Origin: Brevibacterium yomogidense
Lineage (GTDB): Bacteria; Actinomycetota; Actinomycetes; Actinomycetales; Brevibacteriaceae
Length of the DNA stretch: 64,000 bases
NCBI RefSeq assembly: GCF_016107685.1
Contig: NZ_JABASY010000005.1
Span: 210,151 to 274,150, forward strand
Reading direction: 5' to 3'
A model generated the notes under the pieces. The model did not search any database, was not told the DNA's origin, and worked only from the letters and a program-made list of their open reading frames with translations. The position numbers and the translations under genes were made by a program. How positions within the stretch are numbered: the first letter of the stretch is position 1; each line of letters starts with the position of its first letter. This document shows positions 44,761-53,769 of the stretch, one piece after another.

Positions 44761-45536
44761 GCGCCGCCGCGACCCGTCGTGACCCGCTCGCCTCCCTCAA
44801 CCCGCTCGCCCTCTGCGCGGCCGCAGCGCTGTCCTCTCTGCCGCTGCTCACGAGCATCGACATCGTGAGCGGAGCCACCGCACTGATCGTCTGGCTGATC
44901 CTCTTCACGGGCATGGGCATCACACCCGCGACGATCCTGCGCCGCACGTGGCCGCTGCTGCTCGCCGCACCGCTGAGCGGCCTCAGCATGCTCCTCTACG
45001 CGGAGCCCGGCGGCAGGATCCACCTGTCCTGGTGGCTCGTCGTCGTGAGCGACAACTCGATCGAACTGGCCGTCGCGATCACCGTCCGCGTGCTCGCGAT
45101 CGGTGTCCCCACCCTCGTCGCGCTCGTCGGGATCGACCCCACCCGGTTGGCCGACGCACTCGCACAGATCGCCCGCCTGCCCGCCCGCTTCGTGCTGGGT
45201 GCGCTCGCCGCCGTCCGCCTCGCGGGGGTCCTCGCCGCGGACCACCGCTCGCTCGCACGCGCCCGCCGCGCCCGAGGCCTCGGAGACCCCCGCTCCCTCA
45301 CCGGCTGGGTCACACTCGCCTTCGCGCTCGTGGTGACCGCGGTGCGGCGCGGAACGATGCTCGCGACGGCGATGGAGGCACGTGCGTTCGGCACGGCCGA
45401 CCGGACCTGGGCGCGTGCCTCGCACCTGGGCCGGCGCGACGCGGCCGCCGTCGTGATCGCGCTCGCGGTCGCGGTGGGCGCGGTCGGTCTGGCGATGGCG
45501 ACGGGCTCCTACCGGCTCGTCGGCGCGGGCGGATGA
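44757..45536 (+). CDS. ykoC: YkoC-like transmembrane (T) component of the ECF transporter
   Basis: 259 aa EcfT protein with about five helices and the two coupling-helix motifs ARRARGLG and AMEARAFG that bind the ATPases. NPLALCAAAALSSLPLL is the usual opening. It completes the YkoE-YkoD-YkoC set. GTG start overlaps the ykoD stop by 4 nt. Confidence 0.92.
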   Translation: MSAAATRRDPLASLNPLALCAAAALSSLPLLTSIDIVSGATALIVWLILFTGMGITPATILRRTWPLLLAAPLSGLSMLLYAEPGGRIHLSWWLVVVSDNSIELAVAITVRVLAIGVPTLVALVGIDPTRLADALAQIARLPARFVLGALAAVRLAGVLAADHRSLARARRARGLGDPRSLTGWVTLAFALVVTAVRRGTMLATAMEARAFGTADRTWARASHLGRRDAAAVVIALAVAVGAVGLAMATGSYRLVGAGG

Positions 45537-45615
45537 GCGGGGTGGGCAGGTGCGGGTGACCGGTGGGCGGATGCGGACGACCGGTGGACGGATGACCGAG
45601 GTGGGCACATGACCG
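45537..45615 (+). repeat. Degenerate 21-nt repeats between ykoC and the kinase gene
   Basis: GACCGGTGGGCGGATG at 45558 and GACCGGTGGACGGATG at 45579 are 21 nt apart, with further decayed copies (GACCGAGGTGGGC, GACCGGGGTGGG) running into the start of the next gene. Confidence 0.6.
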
Positions 45616-46091
45616 GGGTGGGTGTGCTCGTGCTCGTGGACGGGACCTCGGGCGCGGGGAAGACGACGCACGCGGCGCACCTCGCGGACAGACTGGGAGC
45701 CCGCCTCGTGCACATGGACGACCTCTACGCCGGGTGGGACGGTCTGGCACACGGCACCGCGACGCTCGAGCGGGTCCTCACGGAGCGAGCGGCCGGCAGG
45801 GGCGCGCACTGGCGGCGCTGGGACTGGCACGCCTCTGAGTGGGGTGCGGAGGACAGCGTCCGCCCCGAGGCCCCGCTCGTCGTCGAAGGATGCGGCAGCG
45901 TCACCCCGCTCACGGCGGGACTCGCCGACAGGGTGCTGTGGCTCGACGGGCCGGAAGAGGTGCGGCGGGCCCGCATCCTCGCTCGCGACGGCGACGATTC
46001 CTGGTGGGAGGGATGGAAGCGGCAGGAGGCCCTCCACCGGGAGCGCCACCACCCGCAGCGCTGGGCGACCGAACACGTCGAGTGCGCGTGA
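45609..46091 (+). CDS. Small P-loop nucleotide/nucleoside-kinase-like protein
   Basis: 160 aa. Walker A VDGTSGAGKTTHAAHLADRLG at residues 11-31, HMDDLYAGWDGL as the substrate/Mg Asp block, VVEGCGS and VLWLDGPEEVRRARILARD as the lid arginines. The fold is that of uridine-kinase-like ATPases; substrate unknown. ATG has GAGGTG 6 nt upstream. It follows the thiamine ECF transporter after 72 nt, so a salvage role is conceivable but unsupported by sequence. Confidence 0.75.
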   Translation: MTGVGVLVLVDGTSGAGKTTHAAHLADRLGARLVHMDDLYAGWDGLAHGTATLERVLTERAAGRGAHWRRWDWHASEWGAEDSVRPEAPLVVEGCGSVTPLTAGLADRVLWLDGPEEVRRARILARDGDDSWWEGWKRQEALHRERHHPQRWATEHVECA

Positions 46092-46114
46092 CGCGACGAG
46101 TCCGCCGTCGTCGC

Positions 46115-46120
46115 TAGACT
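46115..46120 (+). promoter_or_regulatory. -10 box upstream of the hadA-like gene
   Basis: TAGACT lies 66 nt before the GTG start; no good -35 is seen. The leader ends in GCGAGGAGG. Confidence 0.4.
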
Positions 46121-46186
46121 GGCCACCGACCGGACGATCCAGGCGCGGCGGACAGACCCGCGGCACCGGAAGCGAGGAGGCCACAC

Positions 46187-46636
46187 GTGTCAGTCAACGC
46201 AGACCTGCAGGGAGCCCAGTACTCCCTCGAGACGCCCTTCGACGTGGGCAGGGAGGCGATCGCGGAATTCGCACGCTCCGTCGGCGCCGCGCACCCGGCG
46301 CACTTCGATACGGATGCGGCGAAGGAACTGGGCTACGCGGACGTCGTCGCCCCCACGACGTTCGCGGTGATCCCCTCCCAGCGCTGCGAAGCCCTCTACA
46401 TCGCGAACCCGGATGCAGGAATCGACTACTCCCGCGTCGTCCACGGCCAGGAGCAGTTCACCTACACCCGCCCGATCGTCGCGGGGGACCGCCTGGCGGC
46501 GACCACGCACGTCGACGGGCTGCGGGAAGCGGGCGGCAACGCGATGATCACGACCCGGACGGAACTCACCGACGCCGCTTCGGGCGATGCCGTCGTCACC
46601 GTCACGTCCACGATCGTCGTCCGCGGCGAGAAGTGA
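46187..46636 (+). CDS. MaoC-like (3R)-hydroxyacyl-ACP dehydratase subunit, HadA type
   Basis: 149 aa single hot-dog domain of the MaoC N-terminal (FAS1-like dehydratase) type, lacking the catalytic Asp/His dyad. PFDVGREAIAEFARSVGAAHPAHFD and VVAPTTFAVIPSQ, then VVHGQEQFTYTRPIVAGDRL, are its blocks. HadA provides the substrate-binding half of a heterodimer with the next gene. GAGGAGG precedes the GTG start. The hadA-hadB pair upstream of trpT-secE-nusG is the mycobacterial arrangement, although mycolates need not be present. Confidence 0.87.
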   Translation: MSVNADLQGAQYSLETPFDVGREAIAEFARSVGAAHPAHFDTDAAKELGYADVVAPTTFAVIPSQRCEALYIANPDAGIDYSRVVHGQEQFTYTRPIVAGDRLAATTHVDGLREAGGNAMITTRTELTDAASGDAVVTVTSTIVVRGEK

Positions 46637-46647
46637 GGAGAGCAGAC

Positions 46648-47106
46648 ATGAGCGACACCACCGCACGCCCCGCGCTGGCTTCCGTCGACGTCGGCCAGAC
46701 GGTCATCGACACGACGATCCCCGTGTCCCGTGCAGACCTCATCGCCTACGCCGCGGCCTCCGGCGACCAGAACCACATCCACTGGAACGAGCGCTACGCG
46801 AAGGAGGTCGGCCTGCCGAACGTCATCGCGCACGGGATGCTCACGATGGGCTCCGTGCTGGCCCGCGTCACCGACTGGACGGGTGACCCCGGCTCCGTCG
46901 TCGACGCCCGCACGCGCTTCACCTCGATGGTCGTCGTCCCGGACGCGGAAACCGGCGTGCCCTCGACACCCACCGCAGAACTGGCGCTCACCGCCACGGT
47001 CGGTGCGGTCGACACGGACACGGGCATCGTCCGCCTGGACCTCGCGGTGACCTCCGACGACGAAGCAGTCCTGGGCCGGACCCAGGTGAAGGTCCGCCTG
47101 GCGTGA
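46648..47106 (+). CDS. MaoC-like (3R)-hydroxyacyl-ACP dehydratase subunit, HadB type
   Basis: 152 aa catalytic hot-dog domain: IAYAAASGDQNHIHWNERYAKEVGLPNVIAHGMLTMG holds the hydratase-2 Asp and His. It dehydrates 3-hydroxyacyl intermediates of fatty-acid elongation together with the upstream subunit. ATG has GAGGAG 8 nt upstream; the gap to the upstream gene is 11 nt, and the stop overlaps murB by 4 nt. Confidence 0.88.
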   Translation: MSDTTARPALASVDVGQTVIDTTIPVSRADLIAYAAASGDQNHIHWNERYAKEVGLPNVIAHGMLTMGSVLARVTDWTGDPGSVVDARTRFTSMVVVPDAETGVPSTPTAELALTATVGAVDTDTGIVRLDLAVTSDDEAVLGRTQVKVRLA

Positions 47107-48242
47107 GGTTCGCGGACCTCACGACACTGCGCGTGGGCGGACCGGTCGCCGATCCGCAGGAGGCGCGCACCCGCGCGGATCTGATCGCCTTCGTCCGTGC
47201 GCACCCGCTGACCGTCGACCCCGCCTCACCGCTGCCCGTCCCGGACGTCCTGTTCGTCGCGGGCGGGTCGAACCTGCTCATCGCGGACGACGGATTCGAG
47301 GGACCCACCTGCCTCATCCGGACGACAGGGACCCAGTGGGAGGACCCGGACGACCACGGACGGGTGCGGGTGACGGTCGAAGCCGGAGAGGACTGGGACA
47401 CATTCGTCGCCGCGACCGTGGCCCGCGGGCTGTCCGGGCTGGAAGCGCTGTCCGGCATCCCCGGCTCCGTCGGTGCGACACCGGTCCAGAACGTCGGCGC
47501 GTACGGCGCCGAAGTCGCCGACTGCCTCGTCGACGCCCACGTGCTGGACCGTGCTACAGGCGAGGAGCAGGTCCTCACCCCGGAGGACCTGCGCTTCGGG
47601 TACCGCACGTCGCTCCTCAAGCGTTCTGCCGCCCGGGTCGGTGCGGTCCGCTACGTCGTCCTCGCCGTGACCTTCGAGCTGGAGGCGGCACGGGACTCGC
47701 GGGCGGGGGCGGGAGCCGCGACCGCTGCGGTCCGCTACCGCCAGCTGGCGCAGGCGCTGTCCGTCGACCTGGGCGACCGTGTGCCGGTGGACGCCGTGCG
47801 CGCCGCGGTCGTGGACCTGCGGGCGTCGAAGGGGATGGTGCTCGATCCCGCGGATCACGATTCGTGGTCAGCGGGCAGCTTCTTCACCAACCCGATCCTG
47901 TCGCTCGTGGACGGACCCGCCGGCCGCGTGACGGCCGACGCCGTGCTGCCGGACGGCGCACCCGCCTACCCGGTCGTCGACCACGCGACGGGGGAGCCGG
48001 ACCCGGACGTCGTGAAGACGTCCGCCGCGTGGCTCATCGAGCAGGCGGGCTTCACCCGCGGCTTCGCCCTCGGAGCCGGCCGGGCATCCCTGTCGACGAA
48101 GCACACACTCGCGCTCACGAACCGCGGGCACGCGGCCGCCTCTGACGTGGTGGGGCTCGCCCGGCACATCCGGACGGGAGTGGAGAAGACGTTCGGCATC
48201 ACGCTGGTCCCCGAACCGAACCTCGTCGGCCTCACCCTGTGA
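47103..48242 (+). CDS. murB: UDP-N-acetylenolpyruvoylglucosamine reductase
   Basis: 379 aa FAD enzyme that reduces enolpyruvyl-UDP-GlcNAc to UDP-MurNAc. FADLTTLRVGGPVAD opening, FVAGGSNLLIADDGF, GLSGLEALSGIPGSVGATPVQNVGAYGAEV (FAD site), FGYRTSLLK, and WSAGSFFTNPIL with the catalytic Ser. The C-terminus has KHTLALTNRGHA. It lacks the substitutions of type II, so it is type I. GTG overlaps the HadB stop (GTGA). Confidence 0.96.
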   Translation: MRFADLTTLRVGGPVADPQEARTRADLIAFVRAHPLTVDPASPLPVPDVLFVAGGSNLLIADDGFEGPTCLIRTTGTQWEDPDDHGRVRVTVEAGEDWDTFVAATVARGLSGLEALSGIPGSVGATPVQNVGAYGAEVADCLVDAHVLDRATGEEQVLTPEDLRFGYRTSLLKRSAARVGAVRYVVLAVTFELEAARDSRAGAGAATAAVRYRQLAQALSVDLGDRVPVDAVRAAVVDLRASKGMVLDPADHDSWSAGSFFTNPILSLVDGPAGRVTADAVLPDGAPAYPVVDHATGEPDPDVVKTSAAWLIEQAGFTRGFALGAGRASLSTKHTLALTNRGHAAASDVVGLARHIRTGVEKTFGITLVPEPNLVGLTL

Positions 48243-49954
48243 TTTCCGCAGACCGCCGCACTGCGCCGCTGACAGGTGGGCTGCGGGCTCGTGGACGCCG
48301 CGCGGTGCGCTGGCTGCGCACCGCATCCGGACGGCGCCCCCGGCTCGCCACCGCCCTGCGGTCGGCCGTCGTGCTCCTGTGCTGCCTCGTCCTCGTCACG
48401 CCGTGGGCGGTGCTCGGTGCGTCCGCGGAGTCGACGTTCGGTCCGCACGAAGCGGACTACGCGGTGACCGGCGACGGGGCGATCGACGTGGACCTGGGGC
48501 CGCTCGGCAGCGTCGTCGTCCCCGCGGACGGTCTCATCCCGTTCGGGCTGGGCGTCCACATCACGGTGGGCGAGATCCCCGTCGAATCCGGGGTCGGGGG
48601 TGCGACGGTCGACGCACTGGGCGGCGACGTCGCCGCGTACGCCGCGCTCTTCTCCGAACCCGGCGTCCATACGCGGACCGTCGTCGTCGCGATCGGACAG
48701 GACATCGCGCTGCGCGCGGTGGTCGGCAGCCTCACCCTCTTCGCGCTCATCGTGGCCGGCCGTGCCGTCTGGGGCGTCTCCCGGTGGGACGTCCTGCGGC
48801 AGGGGAGGCGGCCTCGGCCCCGGAAGCAGGTGCGCCTGCAGGCCGGCGCGGCCACCGTGGGCCTGGCGGTCCTCGGAGGCGCCTTCGCGGTCCCGTTCGA
48901 ACCGCAGCGCACGATCGAATCCGATCCCGTCTTCATCGGCACGCCGCTGGCCGGGGCAGAGGTCACCGGCCGCTTCTCCGGTGTGGTCGACGAGGCCGCT
49001 CAGGCGGCGACGGACATGGTGCAGGAGAACGACGAATTCTACGGCAGCGTGCGGCAGAACCTCGCAGCGAACTGGTCACAGCGCCCCCTCAGCACGCGCG
49101 TGGGGCCCGGCCCGCTGAGCGGACTGGGACGCGCGGGCGACGCCGACCTCGCCACTGTCGTCTGGACGAGCGACATCCACTGCCAGACGGGCATGTCGCG
49201 CGTCATCGGGGACGTCGTGCGGTGGACGGACGCGGACCTCCACATCGACGGCGGGGACATCACGATGACCGGGACGGACGCGGAGAACGTCTGCGTCGAC
49301 TCCGTCGACCAAGCGCTCCCGGCGGACGTCCCCACCGTGTTCGTCAAGGGCAACCACGATTCCCGGGACACCGTCGCACGTGCGCGCGACCTGGGCTGGA
49401 CGATCCTGGAGGGAGAGCCCGTGGAGGTCGCGGGCCTCCGCCTGTTCGGTGCGTCCGATCCCCGACGGACCGTCTTCCCCTCCGGCGACGTCCTGGAGAC
49501 CGGTGAGACGACGGAGGAGTTCACCAAGCGTGTCGCCGTGGACGCCTGCAGAGCCGACGCGGGCCTGCTCGTCCTCCACGACCCGCGCCTCGCGGAACCC
49601 GCACTGGCGGCCGGCTGCGCGGACTACGGTCTGCACGGGCACTGGCACCGCCGGGTGGAGCCCGAACGCTACGGGCAGGGCGTGCGCACGGTCGGGTCGA
49701 CGACCGGCGGGGCACTCGCAGACGCACTCACCCCCGGCCCCCTCAAGATGACGGCGGAGCTCAGCATCCTCCGGATCGACAGGACGACGGGGGAGCCCGT
49801 CGACGTGCAGTACATCAGCGTGGGGATGGACGCGGACGTCGAATTCTCCGCCTGGACCCCGTTCATGGAGCCCGCGCCGCTCGTCGTCGTCGACCCCGAA
49901 CCGGATGCGGAACCGGATGCCGAACCGGATGCGGAGCCCGATGAGGGCTCGTGA
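48239..49954 (+). CDS. Membrane-anchored calcineurin-like metallophosphoesterase
   Basis: 571 aa. Hydrophobic helices near residues 38-60, 157-178 and 203-220 precede an extracytoplasmic metallophosphatase domain with TSDIHC (about 310), DGGDIT (338), VKGNHDSRD (370) and LHGHWHR (465), the complete metal-ligand set. The C-terminus is a repeat PDAEPDAEPDAEPD encoded by four 12-nt units. Substrate unknown; phosphodiesters at the cell surface are likely. GTG overlaps the murB stop by 4 nt. Confidence 0.88.
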   Translation: MISADRRTAPLTGGLRARGRRAVRWLRTASGRRPRLATALRSAVVLLCCLVLVTPWAVLGASAESTFGPHEADYAVTGDGAIDVDLGPLGSVVVPADGLIPFGLGVHITVGEIPVESGVGGATVDALGGDVAAYAALFSEPGVHTRTVVVAIGQDIALRAVVGSLTLFALIVAGRAVWGVSRWDVLRQGRRPRPRKQVRLQAGAATVGLAVLGGAFAVPFEPQRTIESDPVFIGTPLAGAEVTGRFSGVVDEAAQAATDMVQENDEFYGSVRQNLAANWSQRPLSTRVGPGPLSGLGRAGDADLATVVWTSDIHCQTGMSRVIGDVVRWTDADLHIDGGDITMTGTDAENVCVDSVDQALPADVPTVFVKGNHDSRDTVARARDLGWTILEGEPVEVAGLRLFGASDPRRTVFPSGDVLETGETTEEFTKRVAVDACRADAGLLVLHDPRLAEPALAAGCADYGLHGHWHRRVEPERYGQGVRTVGSTTGGALADALTPGPLKMTAELSILRIDRTTGEPVDVQYISVGMDADVEFSAWTPFMEPAPLVVVDPEPDAEPDAEPDAEPDEGS

Positions 49955-50016
49955 GAGCACGACGGCGGGCAGGCGACGGTGGAGACTCCGACCTGGGACC
50001 GGAGGGAGCCGCGCGG

Positions 50017-50047
50017 TTCGACGTGGGCGCGGCGGAACATGTATGCT
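50017..50047 (+). promoter_or_regulatory. Promoter of tRNA-Trp
   Basis: TTCGAC (50017-50022), 19 nt, TATGCT (50042-50047). A hairpin with arms CGGCG/CGCCG (50056-50078) occupies the stretch between the start site and the tRNA. Confidence 0.55.
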
Positions 50048-50078
50048 CGATCCTCGGCGGTGAGTAGCTCATCGCCGA

Positions 50079-50151
50079 AGGGGTGTGGCGCAAGTGGTAG
50101 CGCAACGGTCTCCAAAACCGTAGGTTGCAGGTTCGAGTCCTGTCACCCCTG
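50079..50151 (+). tRNA. tRNA-Trp (anticodon CCA)
   Basis: 73 nt; acceptor AGGGGTG/CACCCCT, anticodon CCA at 50112-50114, T-arm GCAGG-TTCGAGT-CCTGT, discriminator G. Its position just before secE-nusG matches trpT of mycobacteria. Confidence 0.97.
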
Positions 50152-50161
50152 CTCAGTCAGA

Positions 50162-50179
50162 CTGACCCGACCGGGTCAG
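50162..50179. promoter_or_regulatory. Perfect dyad between tRNA-Trp and secE
   Basis: CTGACCCG-AC-CGGGTCAG, 8-bp arms with a 2-nt centre. It could be a processing or termination hairpin behind the tRNA or an operator; the tight centre favours a DNA-binding site. Confidence 0.5.
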
Positions 50180-50210
50180 TGACGGACGTCGAGGAATGAG
50201 AGAGGGTCGC

Positions 50211-50456
50211 GTGGCTGATACTTCCGCCGCCGCAGAGGGGAAGAAGAGGCTCGGGCTCTTCGGCAGGATCCTCCGTTTCCTCCGCGAGATCATCGCGGAA
50301 CTGAAGAAGGTCGTCACCCCGACCCGCAAAGAGCTCATCAACTACACGCTCGTCGTGCTCGGCTTCGTTGCGATCATGATGCTGCTGGTCACGGGACTCG
50401 ACTTCCTCTTCGGACAGCTCGCCGGCTGGGTCTTCGCCGGGACGACCCCGTTCTGA
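50211..50456 (+). CDS. secE: Preprotein translocase subunit SecE
   Basis: 81 aa: basic amphipathic helix FGRILRFLREIIAELKKVVTPTRKELINY then one membrane helix (TLVVLGFVAIMMLLVTGLDFLF), the single-span SecE form. It clamps SecY in the translocase. GTG 50211 (AGAGGG 5 nt upstream) is chosen over ATG 50196, which would overlap that ribosome site. nusG follows after 56 nt. Confidence 0.95.
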   Translation: MADTSAAAEGKKRLGLFGRILRFLREIIAELKKVVTPTRKELINYTLVVLGFVAIMMLLVTGLDFLFGQLAGWVFAGTTPF

Positions 50457-50512
50457 CGCCCCAGCCCACTACATCCTGACCGCCCACCACGCATCGAACG
50501 AGGAGACACCAC

Positions 50513-51349
50513 GTGTCGGAGACAACACCGGAAGAGCTGAACCCCGAGCTCGATGGGGCGGGTGCCCCGACCGAGCCCGAGGCGGAGGCCGTGACCGCCG
50601 GTGAGGTCGCATCGGCGGAGGCCGGTTCGGACGACGCCGGTTCGGAAGGCGCAGCGACTGCTGAAGCCGCTTCGGACGACGCGTCCCCGGCTGAGGCCGC
50701 GGAGACGGACGAAGCACAGGCCGATCCGCTCGAAGAGGCGATCGAGGACTTCAAGTCCGACCTGCGCATGCAGGATGGCGACTGGTACGTCATCCACTCC
50801 TATGCGGGCTACGAGAACCGTGTGAAGGCGAACATCGAGTCGCGCACGGTGAGCCTCAACATGGAGGAGTTCATCTTCGAGGTCCAGGTCCCGATGGAGG
50901 ACGTGGTCGAGATCAAGAACGGCCAGCGCAAGCAGGTGCGGCGCGTGCGCGTCCCCGGCTACGTGCTGGTTCGCATGGAGCTCACCGACGAGAGCTGGGG
51001 CGCGGTGCGCCACACCCCGGGCGTCACGGGCTTCGTGGGCAACGCCTACGACCCGGTCCCCCTCACGGTGGACGAGGTCTTCGAGATGCTCCGCCCGGTG
51101 TTCGAAGAGCAGCAGGCGAAGATCGCGCAGGAGACCGGCACTGTCGCCGCGAGCGGTTCCGACGACTCCTCGTACGTCGTCGAATTCGAGGTGGGCGAGT
51201 CCGTGCTCGTGAAGGAAGGGTCGTTCGAGGGCCACCCCGCGACCATCCAGGAGATCCGCCCGGAGAACCAGAAGCTCACCGTGCTCCTGTCGATCTTCGA
51301 GCGGGACGTCCCCGTCGAGCTCGGGTTCGACCAGGTGGCCAAGATCTGA
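50513..51349 (+). CDS. nusG: Transcription termination/antitermination protein NusG
   Basis: 278 aa. A ~85-residue acidic Ala/Glu/Asp-rich N-terminal extension, frequent in actinobacteria, precedes the NGN domain ([23 protein letters not shown]) and the KOW domain ([38 protein letters not shown]). It binds RNA polymerase and Rho. GTG start with GAGGAGAC upstream. Confidence 0.96.
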   Translation: MSETTPEELNPELDGAGAPTEPEAEAVTAGEVASAEAGSDDAGSEGAATAEAASDDASPAEAAETDEAQADPLEEAIEDFKSDLRMQDGDWYVIHSYAGYENRVKANIESRTVSLNMEEFIFEVQVPMEDVVEIKNGQRKQVRRVRVPGYVLVRMELTDESWGAVRHTPGVTGFVGNAYDPVPLTVDEVFEMLRPVFEEQQAKIAQETGTVAASGSDDSSYVVEFEVGESVLVKEGSFEGHPATIQEIRPENQKLTVLLSIFERDVPVELGFDQVAKI

Positions 51350-51535
51350 GACTCCTGCCCGGAGTCCCCACGTCTTCGCGGTCACCGGCCGCGGACACCG
51401 CGGCTTCGCCGCAGACAGACATCGACCGAACGTCCGGTGTGCGGTTCCTCTCAGGGATTCGCCTCCGGACGTTCAGTCGTGGAATACTGGTGGAGTTTGA
51501 CCCGCCCCCGCATCGGAGGGGCGTGTCGAAACCCG

Positions 51536-51558
51536 ACCCGCACGAGCGTCGTGCGGGT
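51536..51558 (+). promoter_or_regulatory. Hairpin in the rplK leader
   Basis: ACCCGCACGA-GCG-TCGTGCGGGT, a perfect 10-bp stem 27 nt upstream of the rplK ATG, in the 236-nt gap after nusG. An AATACT -10-like box (51483-51488) lies upstream, so rplK-rplA may have its own promoter. No U-tract follows; a leader control element is possible. Confidence 0.5.
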
Positions 51559-51585
51559 GACGGAAGAGAAGAGTAAGGACCGAAC

Positions 51586-52017
51586 ATGCCTCCCAAGAAG
51601 AAGGTCGCCGGTCTGATCAAGCTGCAGATCCAGGCGGGCGCCGCTAACCCGGCACCCCCGATCGGCCCCGCGCTTGGTCAGCACGGCGTCAACATCATGG
51701 AGTTCTGCAAGGCGTACAACGCTGCGACAGAATCCCAGCGTGGCAACGTCATCCCCGTGGAGATCACCGTCTACGAGGACCGTTCGTTCACGTTCATCAC
51801 GAAGACGCCGCCTGCTGCGGAGCTCATCAAGAAGGCCGCGGGCGTGAAGTCCGGGTCCGCGACCCCGCACACGGACAAGGTGGGACACCTCTCCGCCGAC
51901 CAGGTGCGCGAGATCGCAGAGACGAAGATGACCGACCTCAACGCGAACAGCGTCGAAGCGGCCGCCAAGATCGTCGCCGGCACCGCACGGTCGATGGGCA
52001 TCACCACCGACAACTGA
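51586..52017 (+). CDS. rplK: 50S ribosomal protein L11
   Basis: 143 aa. [35 protein letters not shown] is the invariant L11 N-terminus and [11 protein letters not shown] the C-terminus. It forms the stalk base that contacts elongation factors. ATG has AAGGACC upstream. Confidence 0.98.
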   Translation: MPPKKKVAGLIKLQIQAGAANPAPPIGPALGQHGVNIMEFCKAYNAATESQRGNVIPVEITVYEDRSFTFITKTPPAAELIKKAAGVKSGSATPHTDKVGHLSADQVREIAETKMTDLNANSVEAAAKIVAGTARSMGITTDN

Positions 52018-52089
52018 GATCCCCGGATCTCATCATCACAGTGGAAGGGTCCGCGCGACCCGCACCACGACTGCTAGGAGAAGAAGCAG

Positions 52090-52785
52090 ATGGCTAAGCG
52101 CTCACGGGCCTACAGGGCCGCCGCAGAGAAGATCGCTGCGGACACACAGTACGAACCGGCACAGGCGATCGCCCTGGCCAAGGAGACCTCGGTGTCGAAG
52201 TTCGACGGCACCCTCGAGGTCGCCCTGCGCCTGGGTGTCGATCCCCGGAAGGCCGACCAGATGGTGCGCGGCACCGTCAATCTGCCCCACGGCACCGGCA
52301 AGACGGCCAAGGTCCTCGTCTTCGCCGCGGGTGACCGTGCGGAGGCAGCCCGCGAAGCAGGTGCCGACTTCGTCGGTTCCGATGACCTGCTGGAGAAGGT
52401 GGCCGGTGGCTTCACCGACTTCGACGCGGCGGTCGCGACACCTGACATGATGGGCAAGGTCGGGCGCCTGGGCAAGGTTCTGGGTCCCCGCGGGCTCATG
52501 CCGAACCCCAAGACCGGCACGGTCACGATGGACGTCGCGAAGGCTGTGACGGACATCAAGGGCGGCAAGATCGAGTTCCGCGTCGACAAGCACTCGAACC
52601 TGCACTTCATCATCGGCAAGGCGTCGTTCTCCCAGGAACAGCTGGAGGAGAACTTCAAGGCTGCGATCGATGAGGTCAACCGCCTCAAGCCGTCCTCCTC
52701 GAAGGGCCGCTACATCTCGAAGGCGACGCTGTCGTCGACGAACGGCCCCGGCGTCCCGGTGGACGCGGGCACGCTGCGCGTCTGA
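52090..52785 (+). CDS. rplA: 50S ribosomal protein L1
   Basis: 231 aa. [23 protein letters not shown] opening and [22 protein letters not shown] core are L1. L1 binds 23S rRNA and often represses its own mRNA. TAGGAGAAG precedes the ATG. It is 72 nt behind rplK and followed by a terminator. Confidence 0.98.
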   Translation: MAKRSRAYRAAAEKIAADTQYEPAQAIALAKETSVSKFDGTLEVALRLGVDPRKADQMVRGTVNLPHGTGKTAKVLVFAAGDRAEAAREAGADFVGSDDLLEKVAGGFTDFDAAVATPDMMGKVGRLGKVLGPRGLMPNPKTGTVTMDVAKAVTDIKGGKIEFRVDKHSNLHFIIGKASFSQEQLEENFKAAIDEVNRLKPSSSKGRYISKATLSSTNGPGVPVDAGTLRV

Positions 52786-52845
52786 TCGCACCTCGTCGCT
52801 GACACGTCCCGGTCCCTGTGACCGGTGAGTGGGTCTGAGCGGTAC

Positions 52846-52879
52846 GAAGGGCGGGAACCCCACGGGGCTCCCGCCCTTC
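52846..52879 (+). terminator. Terminator after rplA
   Basis: GAAGGGCGGGA (52846-52856) pairs with TCCCGCCCTTC (52869-52879); inner CCCC/GGGG extends it around one A-C mismatch. A short TCTTCG follows. Confidence 0.85.
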
Positions 52880-52963
52880 TTCGTGTCCGGGGCCGCGATG
52901 GCTCTCTGACGATCTCGCGGGGTACCGGCGGCGGCGCAGAGTGTCAGCCACCGTTGCCGGGTG

Positions 52964-53566
52964 TCAGTCGCCGTTGCCGAGCGCGACCCGGTCGGCGATC
53001 CGGGACACGACGGCACCGAGCACGAACGAGCCGCCCACCGCGATCGCGACCGCCGCCCACATGGGCAGGGGGATCCAGCGAGCGGTGAGCCACCCGAAGC
53101 CGATCGAGTACGCCGCCCAGATGGCGCCGGCGGCTGTGGTGAGGCCCAACCATCGACGGATGTCCCATCGCTGATCACCGGAGACCAGGGCGATGAGTGT
53201 CCGGCCGAGCGGGATGAAGCGGGCGAGGACTGCGAAGAAGAGTCCGCGCTCGGCAAGCCGACGCGACAGCTTCCCGATCCGGCGCTGGTTCGCCGCCGAC
53301 CGCAGGAGGGGCCACTGTGTGAATCCGCTGCGCCTGCCCAGCAGGTACATCACGTGGTCGCCGACGATCGACCCGGCGGTCCCGGCGGCGAGCAGCAGGA
53401 GCAGGTCGGGAGCACCGGAGTGCGCATTCACTGCGCCCAGTGCGACGATGAGTGCACTGGACGGGATCGGCGGGATCGCCGCGGACACTGCGATGAAGAA
53501 TCCGAAGACCGGGTAGAGCCACGGGGAGCCCACGAGGCTGATGACGAAGTCCTGGATATCCTGCAC
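52964..53566 (-). CDS. DedA-family membrane protein
   Basis: 200 aa. VQDIQDFVISLVGSPWLYPVFGFFIAVSAAIPPIPSSALIV, GSIVGDHVMYLLGRRSG and FARFIPLGRTLIALVSGDQRW-like blocks (with the conserved Arg) identify DedA/VTT. Several DedA proteins flip undecaprenyl phosphate or phospholipids. GTG 53566 is chosen since TACGCT lies 6 nt upstream and the family N-terminus fits; the frame extends upstream without meaning. It is inserted on the opposite strand between rplA and rplJ. Confidence 0.9.
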   Translation of the reverse strand: MQDIQDFVISLVGSPWLYPVFGFFIAVSAAIPPIPSSALIVALGAVNAHSGAPDLLLLLAAGTAGSIVGDHVMYLLGRRSGFTQWPLLRSAANQRRIGKLSRRLAERGLFFAVLARFIPLGRTLIALVSGDQRWDIRRWLGLTTAAGAIWAAYSIGFGWLTARWIPLPMWAAVAIAVGGSFVLGAVVSRIADRVALGNGD

Positions 53567-53572
53567 CCCGTC

Positions 53573-53578
53573 AGCGTA
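53573..53578 (-). promoter_or_regulatory. -10 box for the DedA gene, probably leaderless
   Basis: TACGCT on the minus strand, 6 nt, then GTG 53566. No clear -35. Confidence 0.5.
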
Positions 53579-53769
53579 GTCGGTGGCGTCCCTCCACTCG
53601 TGCGTCGCCCTGCGCCGTAGACGCACCCGATGTGCGGGCCTACGGTCGAGCCGGCCCACGGTGGAGTCTCCGCACGGCGCCGGGTCGGGGGAGGACCTCG
53701 TCGAGCTGATCCGCAAGGAGCGCATCGAAGGTGCGAGGGGAGGCGCGGTCAACCGCCTCGGGAGCCGCT

